Positions 49,790 through 58,648 of a stretch of 64,000 nucleotides of DNA are shown one piece after another. The notes below the pieces were generated by a model, which made no database searches, was not told where the DNA came from, and saw only the letters and a list, made by a program, of their open reading frames with translations. The stretch lies in NCBI RefSeq assembly GCF_022171985.1, contig NZ_JAJVHF010000002.1:496001-560000 (forward strand), in the 5' to 3' direction. The DNA is from Huaxiibacter chinensis. GTDB lineage: Bacteria; Pseudomonadota; Gammaproteobacteria; Enterobacterales; Enterobacteriaceae. The stretch's first letter is position 1, and every line of letters starts with the position of its first letter. Both the position numbers and the translations under genes were made by a program.

Positions 49790-50230
49790 ATGCTCGGCTG
49801 GGTAATCACCTGTCATGATGACGAAGCGCAAAAAATTCTGGATCGTCTGGAAACAAAATTCGGCCCGCTGGCGCAATGCCAGGCGGTTAACTACTGGCGC
49901 GGCCTGAGTACAAATATGCTCAGCCGTATGATGTGCGATGCCCTGCATCAGACGGACACGGGCGACGGGGTGATCTTTTTGACCGATAAGTCGGGTGCAG
50001 CCCCTTATCGCGCGGCGGCACTGTTGAGCCATAAACATGACAACTGTGAAGTCATCTCCGGCATTCAGTATGGTTTACTGGAAATGATGTATCCGCTTCG
50101 GGAAACGCTTAACAGCGCCGAATTTCGCGATGCGTTAGTCGGGCAGGAAATCCCGGGCGTCAGCAGCCTGTGGCATCAGCAACAGAAAAACCCGCCTTTT
50201 GTCTTGTTGCATGATCTGTATAAGAATTAA
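49790..50230 (+). CDS. yadI: PTS EIIA component, mannose family, YadI
   Basis: 146-residue cytoplasmic phosphocarrier domain of the mannose/fructose/sorbose EIIA type. His9 in MLGWVITCHDD is the expected phosphorylation site. No EIIB, EIIC or EIID gene is adjacent, so it is an orphan EIIA. The start ATG 49790 is preceded by AAAGGAGAG. Role unknown; it might accept phosphate from HPr for a distant PTS. Confidence 0.9.
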   Translation: MLGWVITCHDDEAQKILDRLETKFGPLAQCQAVNYWRGLSTNMLSRMMCDALHQTDTGDGVIFLTDKSGAAPYRAAALLSHKHDNCEVISGIQYGLLEMMYPLRETLNSAEFRDALVGQEIPGVSSLWHQQQKNPPFVLLHDLYKN

Positions 50231-50293
50231 ACGTGGGTATTGATGCCGCTTTTGCTACAATAAGCGCTGATTTTTCGCATCGATTAATATCCC

Positions 50294-51541
50294 ATGTTCA
50301 CTCGTGTTGTTTTCCTCGTTCTGCTGTGCTTTTCCGGCAGTGTTTCTGCAAGCCTGGTGAGCCATGAAGGGCTTCCGGCTCAATATATGCAAACCACTGA
50401 AGATGCGGCCATCTGGGCGCAGGTGGGAAATAACGTCATCAATGTGGGCAATGTTCTTGCAGGACAAATTATTGCCGTGGCCCCTACGGCGGCGGATTAT
50501 TATGAATTCCGCTTTGGCTTTGGCACCGGATTTATCGATAAAGATCATCTGGAAATGGTGCAGGGTAAGCAGCGGGTCCAGGATAATCTGGGCGATCTGA
50601 ACAAACCTCTGAGCAACCAAAACCTGATCACCTGGAAAGACACCCCGGTCTATAACGCCCCGAGCAGCGGCAGCGCGCCGTTCGGGACGCTCAGCGCGAA
50701 TCTGCGTTATCCCATTCTGAGTAAATTAAAAGACCGGCTTAATCAGACCTGGTATCAAATTCGTATTGGTCACCGCCTGGCCTGGATCAGCAGCCTCGAT
50801 GCCCAGGAAGACAACGGTCTGCCGATATTGACCTATCACCATATCCTGCGTGATGAAGAGAACACCCGTTTTCGTCATACCTCCACCACGACCAGCGTGC
50901 GGGCCTTTAATAACCAGATGGCCTGGCTGCGCGATCAGGGTTACACCACGCTGACGATGTACCAGCTGGAAGGGTATGTCCGCAATAAAATGAATCTGCC
51001 CGCCAAAGCGGTAGTGATCACCTTTGACGATGGTCTGAAGTCGGTCAGCCGCTATGCCTACCCCATATTAAAAGAGTACGGTTTTCAGGCGACGGCGTTT
51101 ATCATCTCGTCGCGCATTAAAGGCCATGCGCAAAAGTGGGACCCTAAATCGCTGCAATTTATGAGCGTGGCAGAGATCAAAGGCATTCAGGATGTGTTTG
51201 ATATCCAGTCACATACGCATTTTTTGCATCGCGTCGACGGGGCTAAACATCCCATCTTACTCAGCCGCAGCTACCATGTGACGCTGTTTGATTTTGAACG
51301 TTCACGCCGGGCGCTGGCGCAATTTAACCCGCATGTTCTCTATCTCTCTTATCCGTTTGGCGGTTACGACGATAAAGCGGTGAAAGCGGCGAACGATGCC
51401 GGTTTCCACCTGGCGGTGACCACGGTCAAAGGGAAGGTAAAGCCGGGGGACAATCCGTTCTTGTTGAAACGTCTGTACATCTTAAGAACGGATTCGCTGG
51501 AGACCATGTCGCGGCTGATCAGCAATCAGCCGCAGGGGTAG
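50294..51541 (+). CDS. yadE: Polysaccharide deacetylase family protein YadE
   Basis: 415-residue exported protein. An N-terminal signal peptide ([19 protein letters not shown]) is followed by an SH3-like region and a C-terminal NodB deacetylase domain with [27 protein letters not shown] (the metal-binding Asp pair), a [11 protein letters not shown] motif with the His ligands and [10 protein letters not shown]. Likely acts on a cell-envelope polysaccharide; substrate unknown. Convergent with panD, 3 bp apart. Confidence 0.92.
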   Translation: MFTRVVFLVLLCFSGSVSASLVSHEGLPAQYMQTTEDAAIWAQVGNNVINVGNVLAGQIIAVAPTAADYYEFRFGFGTGFIDKDHLEMVQGKQRVQDNLGDLNKPLSNQNLITWKDTPVYNAPSSGSAPFGTLSANLRYPILSKLKDRLNQTWYQIRIGHRLAWISSLDAQEDNGLPILTYHHILRDEENTRFRHTSTTTSVRAFNNQMAWLRDQGYTTLTMYQLEGYVRNKMNLPAKAVVITFDDGLKSVSRYAYPILKEYGFQATAFIISSRIKGHAQKWDPKSLQFMSVAEIKGIQDVFDIQSHTHFLHRVDGAKHPILLSRSYHVTLFDFERSRRALAQFNPHVLYLSYPFGGYDDKAVKAANDAGFHLAVTTVKGKVKPGDNPFLLKRLYILRTDSLETMSRLISNQPQG

Positions 51542-51544
51542 GAC

Positions 51545-51925
51545 TCAGGCAACCTGAACCGGAATGGCTTTTGCCGTCCGTTTCATGTCATTGTCGCCGT
51601 CAAAATAGGCCACTTTAGGCTGCCAGCGGCGTGCTTCTTCGTCGGACATCATGACGAAACTCGCGATAATCACGATATCGCCCACGTCGGCACAATGCGC
51701 TGCCGCACCGTTGACGGAGATGATTTTAGAGCCGCGTTCAGCCGCAATGGCGTACGTGGCGAAGCGTTTACCGTTCGTCACGTTCCAGATATCAATGGCT
51801 TCGTTTTCAAGAATCCCGGCCGCATCAAGGAAATCCTGATCAATCGCACAGGAACCTTCGTAATGCAGGTCTGCCTGCGTCACTTTGACACGGTGAAGCT
51901 TGCCTTGCAGCATCTTGCGAATCAT
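51545..51925 (-). CDS. panD: Aspartate 1-decarboxylase proenzyme PanD
   Basis: Makes beta-alanine for pantothenate. The pyruvoyl self-cleavage site Gly24-Ser25 lies in [15 protein letters not shown]; Tyr58 region [20 protein letters not shown] is conserved. 126 residues when started at [10 protein letters not shown] (51925), as in E. coli; two upstream in-frame Met codons are rejected. It is separated from panC by 110 bp containing a CCCTCTC/GAGAGGG hairpin. Confidence 0.96.
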   Translation of the reverse strand: MIRKMLQGKLHRVKVTQADLHYEGSCAIDQDFLDAAGILENEAIDIWNVTNGKRFATYAIAAERGSKIISVNGAAAHCADVGDIVIIASFVMMSDEEARRWQPKVAYFDGDNDMKRTAKAIPVQVA

Positions 51926-51951
51926 AACGTTACCTTTACTCTTCATACGCA

Positions 51952-51969
51952 CCCTCTCCGGTGAGAGGG
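51952..51969. repeat. CCCTCTC/GAGAGGG hairpin between panC and panD
   Basis: CCCTCTC-CGGT-GAGAGGG, 18 bp, followed by a purine-rich AAGGGGGAGGGGAGAGG tract. It resembles the core of the REP-like elements but lacks the CTGATGCCCTCACC half, so it is either a diverged copy or a separate hairpin. Confidence 0.4.
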
Positions 51970-52035
51970 AAGGGGGAGGGGAGAGGTTCCCCTGGCAAAA
52001 TAACAGCGCAGTATTGCCCGACGTTACGTCGATGT

Positions 52036-52890
52036 CTACTCCGCCAGCTCAACCACTTTGTTGTCGATCAGACGGGCCTGACCCAGCCTTGCCGCCACCA
52101 GGATGACCGCACGTTTGCTGGCTCCGGTTAAGGGCAGAAGCGTATCGGCATCGCGAATTTGCACGTCATCGGAACGAAGTCCTTTATCGTTCATCGCCTG
52201 CTCAGCAAGGGCAACGATCTCTTCAGGCGTTAACGCCTTCGCGATAAGCTGTTCTGCCATGGCGTTCATGACTTTGCTTAAGCCCGGGGCAATTTTGCGC
52301 TGTTCTGCGGTGAGATAGCCATTACGGGAGCTTAACGCCAGGCCGTCTTTTGCGCGCACGATCGGCACGCCAACAATTTCGATGTCGTAACCCATGTCGG
52401 CAACCATTTTGCGAATCAGCGCCAGCTGCTGGTAATCCTTTTCGCCAAAGCAGGCGATGTCGGGCTGCACCAGATTAAACAGTTTACTGACGATGGTAGA
52501 GACGCCACGGAAGTGACCCGGACGGCTTGCCCCCTCCAGCATGGTCGAAATGCCTGGAACGTCGACGTAGGTGGCCTCTTCTGTGCCCTGCGGATAAATA
52601 TCCTCGGGGGCCGGAGAGAATACAAAGTCCACGTGGCGTTTGTTCAGCTTCTCGCAGTCTTCCTGCAAGGTGCGCGGGTAGCGCGCCAGATCGTCTGCCC
52701 GGTCAAACTGCATAGGGTTGACGAAAATCGTTACCACGACCACATCAGCGCGGGCCCTGGCTTCGTCGACCAGCTTCATATGGCCGTCATGCAGATTGCC
52801 CATGGTGGGAACAAGGGCAATACGTTTACCTTCCAGTCGCAGGCGACGGATATGCTGACGTAGCAGCGGGAGGGTTTCAATGATTAGCAC
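52036..52890 (-). CDS. panC: Pantothenate synthetase PanC
   Basis: Condenses pantoate and beta-alanine with ATP. Nucleotidyltransferase motifs: [19 protein letters not shown] (HIGH-like), [21 protein letters not shown] loop ([17 protein letters not shown]) and the KMSKS-like segment ALSSRNGYL. 284 residues. The start is GTG at 52890 with AAGGAG at 7 bases. 11 bp downstream of panB. Confidence 0.96.
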   Translation of the reverse strand: MLIIETLPLLRQHIRRLRLEGKRIALVPTMGNLHDGHMKLVDEARARADVVVVTIFVNPMQFDRADDLARYPRTLQEDCEKLNKRHVDFVFSPAPEDIYPQGTEEATYVDVPGISTMLEGASRPGHFRGVSTIVSKLFNLVQPDIACFGEKDYQQLALIRKMVADMGYDIEIVGVPIVRAKDGLALSSRNGYLTAEQRKIAPGLSKVMNAMAEQLIAKALTPEEIVALAEQAMNDKGLRSDDVQIRDADTLLPLTGASKRAVILVAARLGQARLIDNKVVELAE

Positions 52891-52901
52891 ACCTGAACTC
52901 C

Positions 52902-53693
52902 TTAATGGAAACTGTGTTCTTCACCCGGGTAGACACCGGATTCAACCTCGGCAATATACTGCCTGACCGCCGCGCGCATGTCGCCCGCCGTTGTCAGGAA
53001 ATTCTTTGCGAACTTGGGAATATGCCCGCCGGTAATACCGAACGCGTCGTGCATCACCAGGATTTGACCGTCGGTGACATTGCCTGCCCCAATGCCAATC
53101 ACCGGAATGGAGAGTGCTTCGGTTACGCGTTCTGCCAGCGCCACCGGAACGCATTCCAGAACCAGCAGTTGCGCCCCTGCGGCTTCCAGCGCCAGCGCAT
53201 CGTCCAGCAGCGTCTGCCCGGCATCGCCACGGCCCTGTACCTTATAACCACCGAAGATATTCACCGACTGCGGGGTCAGGCCCAGGTGACCGCACACGGG
53301 GACGGCACGCTCAGTCAGCATTTTTACCGTGTCCACAAGCCAGGCACCGCCCTCGATTTTGACCATATTTGCGCCCGCACGCATCACGGTGGCTGCGTTT
53401 TCAAAAGCCTGTTCTGGGGTCGCATAGGCCATGAAAGGCAGGTCGGAAAGCAACAGACACTGGGGAGCGCCGCGGCGGACTGCGCGCGTGTGGTAGGCAA
53501 TATCTTCGACCGTCACCGGCAGCGTAGAATCATGTCCCTGTACCGTCATCCCTAACGAATCACCCACCAGCATGACGTTGATGCCTTCGTCGGCAAACAA
53601 TTTGGCGAAGCTGTAGTCATATGCCGTGATGGTGGCAAAGCGTTTCTTTTCCTGTTTGCATTTCTGCAGCAAGGAGACAGTGGTTGGTTTCAT
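52902..53693 (-). CDS. panB: 3-methyl-2-oxobutanoate hydroxymethyltransferase PanB
   Basis: First step of pantoate synthesis (methylene-THF plus alpha-ketoisovalerate to ketopantoate). TIM-barrel motifs: [28 protein letters not shown] with metal Asp, [23 protein letters not shown] and [21 protein letters not shown]. Starting at [11 protein letters not shown] gives 263 residues. Unlike E. coli K-12, folK follows upstream without a fimbrial operon between. Confidence 0.96.
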   Translation of the reverse strand: MKPTTVSLLQKCKQEKKRFATITAYDYSFAKLFADEGINVMLVGDSLGMTVQGHDSTLPVTVEDIAYHTRAVRRGAPQCLLLSDLPFMAYATPEQAFENAATVMRAGANMVKIEGGAWLVDTVKMLTERAVPVCGHLGLTPQSVNIFGGYKVQGRGDAGQTLLDDALALEAAGAQLLVLECVPVALAERVTEALSIPVIGIGAGNVTDGQILVMHDAFGITGGHIPKFAKNFLTTAGDMRAAVRQYIAEVESGVYPGEEHSFH

Positions 53694-53814
53694 AATGTTT
53701 CCTGATGGCCCAAAACGAATCTTTGCGCATTCTAACAGTAACATTCGGGGGAACAATGATTTTAGGCAGCCGTTTAATCACAAACTATGAATGATGTTTC
53801 GGTGCGTCAGAGGA

Positions 53815-54294
53815 TCACCAGAGGGTCGGTTTTTCGGCGTTGAGGTGCTCTAAGACCGCCTGGAGAGATTCGCCGGTCGGGAAGGTCAGCTGAGGGGCAA
53901 TTTCAATCAACGGCCAGAGCATAAAACCGCGATTTTTCATGTCGTAGTGAGGAACCGTCAGGCGCCCGGTGCGGATAATCGCGTCGCCAAACAGCATAAT
54001 ATCGAGATCGAGCGTACGGGGGCCCCAGCGCTCGGCTTTACGTTCCCGCCCTTGCTGCAGCTCAATACGCTGAGTGTTATCCAGCAGCGATTCTGCATCA
54101 AGCGCGGTTTCAAGCGCTACGGCAGCATTCAGGTAATCAGGCTGATCCTGAGGGCCAAGCGGCGGCGTGCGGTAGAACGACGACACCGCCACAATGCGGC
54201 TTTGCGGAATGTCCGCGAGAGCCTGAATGGCAGCATTCACCTGCTCCAGCGGAGCAGATAAATTGCTGCCTATGGCGATATACGCCAGGGTCAC
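53815..54294 (-). CDS. folK: 2-amino-4-hydroxy-6-hydroxymethyldihydropteridine pyrophosphokinase FolK
   Basis: HPPK of folate biosynthesis, 159 residues as in E. coli. The signature [15 protein letters not shown] (Mg-binding Asp pair) and [18 protein letters not shown] are intact, with [16 protein letters not shown] at the N-terminus. The start is GTG, overlapping the pcnB stop (GTGA), so it depends on pcnB translation. Confidence 0.95.
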   Translation of the reverse strand: MTLAYIAIGSNLSAPLEQVNAAIQALADIPQSRIVAVSSFYRTPPLGPQDQPDYLNAAVALETALDAESLLDNTQRIELQQGRERKAERWGPRTLDLDIMLFGDAIIRTGRLTVPHYDMKNRGFMLWPLIEIAPQLTFPTGESLQAVLEHLNAEKPTLW

Positions 54295-55688
54295 GCAGAA
54301 CCTTCGCGACGCGGCGCGCGTTTGCGCGGACGGCGATGGCGACGACGTTGTTCAGGCTCGTCATCCAGGCTGGTGAGCATGCCTTTTTGTTCCGGCGGCG
54401 CAGAGACCTGGAATTCACTCCACCACGTCACCAGTTTTTGCAGCTCCTGGTTGTTTTCAACCTCGGCGCGCAGGGCCAGCAGATCGTAGGCGGCACGGAA
54501 TTTAGGATGCTCCATCAGCTTCCAGGCGCGTTTACCCTGACGACGCGACATACGCAGCTGAAGCTGCCAGATGTCGCGCACCAGCGAGGTAATGCGTTTT
54601 GGAATCGCCAGCGTACGGCAGGCTTCATCCAGCACGTCATTCGCGGCCAGCGCAAATGCGTCGTAGTAGGCCAGCCCGCTCTCCTGAGCGATCTTTTCTG
54701 CGGTTTCCAGTAATGGATACCAGAACATCGCGGCAAAGAGGAATGCCGGATTAACGCGCATGTCGTTATGAATGCGGTTATCGGTGTTTTTGAACACCTG
54801 GGCAATCATGCGCTCCATCGGGCTATCACCGCTTTCGGTGAAATAGCGCACGATAGTCGGGAACAGTGGCTGGAACAGGCTGTATTCACGCAGCAGTTTG
54901 TAGGTTTCATAAGCGTAGCCGGCCTGCAGCAGCTTCAGCGCCTCTTCAAACAGACGTGCCGGTGGCACATCGTTGATCAGCGTCGCCAGGCGCGGAATCG
55001 GCTCAGCCGTTTCCGGGCTGATTTTCATGTTCAGCTTGGCGGCAAAACGCACGGCACGCAGCATGCGAACGGGATCTTCACGGTAGCGCGTTTCCGGATT
55101 ACCAATCAGGCGAATCACGCCGTCTTTTAAATCCTGAACGCCGCCAACGTAATCGCGTACGGCAAAATCAGCCACGCTGTAATAGAGGCTGTTAATGGTG
55201 AAGTCGCGACGCTGGGCATCTTCTTCGATGGATCCAAAAATGTTATCGCGCAGCAGCATGCCGTTCTGGCCGCGCTGAGAGGTCGTGCGATCCGTCGGGC
55301 TGCCTTCGTGATGACCACGGAAGGTGGCGACTTCAATAATTTCCGGCCCAAACATGACGTGGGCGAGACGGAATCGACGGCCAACCAGACGGCAGTTGCG
55401 GAATAATTTACGCACCTGCTCAGGCGTTGCGCTGGTCGTCACGTCAAAATCTTTCGGTTTTTTGCCGAGCAGTAAATCGCGAACGCCGCCGCCCACGAGA
55501 TAGGCCTCGTAGCCTGCTTTATTCAGACGATAGAGCACCTTGAGCGCATTTTCACTGATATCTTTGCGGGAAATAGTGTGCTGCTCACGCGGGATCACCG
55601 ACATACGGGATTGCGCAATAGCGTCATTCGCCATGCTCTCTTCGCGGCTTAGCACCTTACGGCAAAAATTAGCGACTCGGGTAAAAAT
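54291..55688 (-). CDS. pcnB: Poly(A) polymerase I PcnB
   Basis: Adds 3' poly(A) tails to RNA, promoting decay and controlling plasmid copy number. The nucleotidyltransferase head has [18 protein letters not shown] (catalytic Asp pair); [11 protein letters not shown] and [15 protein letters not shown] tRNA-nucleotidyltransferase motifs follow; the C-terminus is a basic tail [18 protein letters not shown]. The true start is very probably ATT at 55688: the codons before the first GTG read [11 protein letters not shown], exactly the E. coli N-terminus, with GAGGTG upstream. This gives 465 residues, as in E. coli, where the inefficient AUU start limits expression. Confidence 0.93.
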   Translation of the reverse strand: MFTRVANFCRKVLSREESMANDAIAQSRMSVIPREQHTISRKDISENALKVLYRLNKAGYEAYLVGGGVRDLLLGKKPKDFDVTTSATPEQVRKLFRNCRLVGRRFRLAHVMFGPEIIEVATFRGHHEGSPTDRTTSQRGQNGMLLRDNIFGSIEEDAQRRDFTINSLYYSVADFAVRDYVGGVQDLKDGVIRLIGNPETRYREDPVRMLRAVRFAAKLNMKISPETAEPIPRLATLINDVPPARLFEEALKLLQAGYAYETYKLLREYSLFQPLFPTIVRYFTESGDSPMERMIAQVFKNTDNRIHNDMRVNPAFLFAAMFWYPLLETAEKIAQESGLAYYDAFALAANDVLDEACRTLAIPKRITSLVRDIWQLQLRMSRRQGKRAWKLMEHPKFRAAYDLLALRAEVENNQELQKLVTWWSEFQVSAPPEQKGMLTSLDDEPEQRRRHRRPRKRAPRREGSA

Positions 55689-55739
55689 GGTACACCTCGT
55701 AGTGTGTTTTATTTATCAGGACAAAAAAATAGCGGCTAA

Positions 55740-56630
55740 TCATAGCTCAGCGCAACGCGTTTGAGAATGCTGGATTTTAGGCACCTTCTGGAGCGTCCAG
55801 TTGGCGACGGCCATTTTCAGCAATTCTTCCGTGCGCAAATCCTGCCATTCGTTCGTTACATTTTGGTTGAGAAATCGCAAAGCGTCGATTAAAACCGGGC
55901 GCGGATCGCCGTGGGGCAACGCCGGCGCGTGGTTTTGTTTCGAAAGCTTATTCCCCTGCGCGTTCACCGCCAGCGGCAGATGGATATAATCCGGGACATC
56001 CCAGCCAAACTGCTGGTAAAGGGAGATCTGGCGAACGGTCGGTTCAATCAAATCAGCGCCGCGAACAATTTCCGTGACGCCCTGAAAACGATCGTCGACC
56101 ACAACCGCCAGGTTATAGGCAAATAAACCGTCGCGACGATGAATAATAAAGTCTTCCCGCGCCAGACGTTCATCCGCATGGATATCACCCAGCAGCAGAT
56201 CGCGAAAGTGCGTCACCGGATTGTGTTGCTTCAGACGGATCGCGGCATTATCAGGGCCGTTATTCAGCGTACGACAATGACCGTCGTAAACGCCGCCCAC
56301 GCGTTGAATGCGCGCCCGGGTGCAGGTGCAGTAATAGGACAGCTTCTGCTGATAAAGCCAGGCCAGCCTTTCACGGTAGGCATCGTGACGCTGAGATTGC
56401 CAAAGCACCTCACCGTCCCATTGCAGGCCGTAATGTTCCAGCTGACGCAAAATGGTATTTGCCGCACCGGGAACTTCACGGGGGGGATCGATATCTTCAA
56501 TACGGACACGCCAGATGCCTTGTCGGGCACGGGCTTGCAGGTAGCTGCCCAGCGCGGCAATTAATGAGCCGAAGTGCAATTCGCCGGAAGGGGATGGCGC
56601 AAAGCGCCCAATATAGTGTGAGTCAGACAT
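55740..56630 (-). CDS. gluQ: Glutamyl-Q tRNA(Asp) synthetase GluQ
   Basis: Paralogue of the GluRS catalytic core that attaches glutamate to queuosine at the tRNA(Asp) anticodon, also called YadB. The HIGH-like motif is [16 protein letters not shown], the KMSKS-like motif is [10 protein letters not shown], and a zinc site CTCTRA ... HC is present. 296 residues; it lacks the anticodon-binding domain of GluRS. Downstream of dksA on the same strand, with a hairpin between. Confidence 0.94.
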   Translation of the reverse strand: MSDSHYIGRFAPSPSGELHFGSLIAALGSYLQARARQGIWRVRIEDIDPPREVPGAANTILRQLEHYGLQWDGEVLWQSQRHDAYRERLAWLYQQKLSYYCTCTRARIQRVGGVYDGHCRTLNNGPDNAAIRLKQHNPVTHFRDLLLGDIHADERLAREDFIIHRRDGLFAYNLAVVVDDRFQGVTEIVRGADLIEPTVRQISLYQQFGWDVPDYIHLPLAVNAQGNKLSKQNHAPALPHGDPRPVLIDALRFLNQNVTNEWQDLRTEELLKMAVANWTLQKVPKIQHSQTRCAEL

Positions 56631-56644
56631 ATCAACAGTAATAA

Positions 56645-56668
56645 GGCGGGAGCAACTCCCGCCTTTTT
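56645..56668. terminator. Hairpin between dksA and gluQ
   Basis: GGCGGGA-GCAAC-TCCCGCC. The T-run (TTTTT) lies on the plus-strand side; on the minus strand, the direction of dksA and gluQ, the stem is followed only by TTATTA. It is therefore probably a leaky dksA terminator that lets some transcription continue into gluQ. Confidence 0.6.
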
Positions 56669-56694
56669 AAATAAGCGTCATGACAGAACTGGAA

Positions 56695-57150
56695 TTAACC
56701 AGCCATCTGTTTTTCGCGGATTTCAGCCAGCGTTTTACAGTCGATGCACAGATCGGCAGTCGGACGCGCTTCGAGGCGACGAATACCAATTTCTACACCG
56801 CATGATTCGCAGAAACCGAAATCTTCGTCTTCAACTTTTTTCAGCGTTTTCTCGATCTTTTTAATCAGCTTGCGTTCGCGGTCACGGTTACGCAGCTCGA
56901 GGCTGAACTCTTCTTCCTGAGCGGCACGGTCGACCGGATCCGGGAAGTTTGCAGCTTCGTCCTGCATATGAGTAACGGTGCGATCCACTTCATCCCTAAG
57001 TTGATTACGCCATGCTTCAAGAATACGCTTGAAGTGAGACAGCTGGGCTTCGTTCATATACTCTTCGCCCGGCTTCTCTTGGTACGGCTCCACCCCAGCG
57101 ATGGCGAGAATACTCAGGGACGATGTTTTACGGTTTTGCCCTTCTTGCAT
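56695..57150 (-). CDS. dksA: RNA polymerase-binding transcription factor DksA
   Basis: Stringent-response cofactor acting with ppGpp through the RNA polymerase secondary channel. 151 residues, nearly identical to E. coli. The coiled coil has the acidic tip [10 protein letters not shown] (Asp71/Asp74), and the zinc finger is C-x2-C ... C-x2-C (FCESCG ... LCIDCK). AAGGAGAAGCAAC precedes the ATG at 57150. The N-terminus [15 protein letters not shown] is conserved. Confidence 0.97.
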   Translation of the reverse strand: MQEGQNRKTSSLSILAIAGVEPYQEKPGEEYMNEAQLSHFKRILEAWRNQLRDEVDRTVTHMQDEAANFPDPVDRAAQEEEFSLELRNRDRERKLIKKIEKTLKKVEDEDFGFCESCGVEIGIRRLEARPTADLCIDCKTLAEIREKQMAG

Positions 57151-57209
57151 GTTGCTTCTCCTTAACACGCACTATCGATCCCCGTGTTGGGGGAAAAATC
57201 AGGTCGCTA

Positions 57210-57238
57210 TAAATAGCAGATGCTTTTCCGTAAGGCAA
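57210..57238 (-). promoter_or_regulatory. Candidate dksA promoter
   Basis: On the minus strand TTGCCT (57238-57233) and TATTTA (57215-57210), spacer 17 bp, with an extended -10 TGC. It lies 60 bp upstream of the dksA ATG. Confidence 0.5.
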
Positions 57239-57326
57239 TTATCTAAACGTAACACTTGACAAGCCTGTGAGGAAAAGCGTATTTGCGCACGCGGCCAGAA
57301 CACCAATTAATCAATCGTCTACCCTC

Positions 57327-58031
57327 TTATAACACAACGGGAAGAGCCGATCTCAGAGTCATACTTTCGGCAGAAAGTTCCGCTTTCCAGGCGAAAACCT
57401 CTACCCCCTGCTTTTGTGCCTCATGCAACAATTGTGCGTATTTCGGGTCAATGTGGCGAGCGGGCGAAAAACGTTCAATGGCTGAATGCAGCACGGCAAA
57501 CAACAGCACGGCGCGTTTACCCGCCGCTGCAACGCTGATTAACTCTCGCAAATGCTTTTGGCCGCGTAGCGTTACCGCATCTGGAAAGTAGCCCTTTTCC
57601 TGTTCCGCCAACGTCACTGATTTGACTTCAATATAGCACTCAGGACGGTCCTCCGCCTGTAGCATGAAATCAATTCTGCTTCCTTCGTCGCCGTATTTCA
57701 CTTCGCCTTTCATCGCGGTGTATCCCACAAGCTCAGGCAGGCGATTGTCGGTGAGCGCTTCTTTCACCAGCATGTTAGCGCGCAGGGTGTTCACGCAGAT
57801 AAACGCCCCTTGCCGGGTCTCGGTGATCTCCCAGGTATGGGCGTATTTTCGTTTCGGATTGCTGGAGGTGGAGTACCAGACGGTATCACCCGGCGTCGCG
57901 CATCCGGTCATCGCGCCTGTATTAGGACAGTGCAGCGTTAGCGTTTCTCCGGCAGGGGTGACCACGTCAGCAAGAAAACGTTTATACCGCTGAATCAGCG
58001 TCGCGGGCTGTAGCGCGGGGATAAACTTCAT
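57327..58031 (-). CDS. sfsA: Sugar fermentation stimulation protein SfsA
   Basis: 234-residue DNA/RNA-binding protein with an N-terminal OB-like fold ([20 protein letters not shown]) and a C-terminal PD-(D/E)XK nuclease-like domain (SRIDFML ... [10 protein letters not shown]). Named for stimulating maltose gene expression in E. coli; the biochemical role is uncertain. The start [12 protein letters not shown] at 58031 gives the E. coli length. Lies between dksA and thpR. Confidence 0.93.
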   Translation of the reverse strand: MKFIPALQPATLIQRYKRFLADVVTPAGETLTLHCPNTGAMTGCATPGDTVWYSTSSNPKRKYAHTWEITETRQGAFICVNTLRANMLVKEALTDNRLPELVGYTAMKGEVKYGDEGSRIDFMLQAEDRPECYIEVKSVTLAEQEKGYFPDAVTLRGQKHLRELISVAAAGKRAVLLFAVLHSAIERFSPARHIDPKYAQLLHEAQKQGVEVFAWKAELSAESMTLRSALPVVL

Positions 58032-58044
58032 GGTGATTCCTTGT

Positions 58045-58575
58045 TTATTCGTTAAGCGTCCAGCGCTGTAGCGGGCGATAGCGTGTGCGTCCCTGTCCTG
58101 AGACGGATTCATACAGCACGAACTCCGTCACCGGAAACGACCAGCTAAAACCGGGCGGCGGAATGGCGACGGCGTGGCTGGCATGGCGCAGCAGGGTGAT
58201 ATGCGGATGAAAGGGCTGTGGACTTTGATAACAGCCGCTACGCGCCGCCTGGGCACGCAACAGGTTCGCCAGCTGCAGCAAGCCCCGGGGCGGCTGACGC
58301 GTCCCCAGCCAGACTACACGTGAACGCAGCCACTGGCCGGCGTCGTCAAGATGCAGCGTAAAGCCCGGCTGGCGAATACGACCCGCCATCGCTGCCAGCG
58401 CGCGCTGTTTATCGGCGCTGACGTCGCCCAAAAAGGCCAGGGTCATATGCAGGCTTGCCGCCGCAACCGGTCGTCCCGCTTCGGGAGGGAAATGCCCGGC
58501 GCGCCAGCGAACGATCTGTCGCGGGAGAGGGGCGGGGATTTCAATGGCAAAAAACAGCCGTTTCGACTCAGACAT
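58045..58575 (-). CDS. thpR: RNA 2',3'-cyclic phosphodiesterase ThpR (LigT)
   Basis: 2H phosphoesterase of 176 residues. The two His motifs are LHMTLAFLG and FHPHITLLR. It opens 2',3'-cyclic phosphates on RNA and was first known as a tRNA 2'-5' ligase. I start at [14 protein letters not shown] (58575); the frame continues far upstream into hrpB antisense and is not coding there. 13 bp before sfsA, so co-transcribed. Divergent from hrpB. Confidence 0.93.
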   Translation of the reverse strand: MSESKRLFFAIEIPAPLPRQIVRWRAGHFPPEAGRPVAAASLHMTLAFLGDVSADKQRALAAMAGRIRQPGFTLHLDDAGQWLRSRVVWLGTRQPPRGLLQLANLLRAQAARSGCYQSPQPFHPHITLLRHASHAVAIPPPGFSWSFPVTEFVLYESVSGQGRTRYRPLQRWTLNE

Positions 58576-58648
58576 AAGGGGGACTCGGTAATGATATGGC
58601 GCGATGCTACAATGTACGCCGACGAATGTTAACCCTCTGGAGTTGTTA

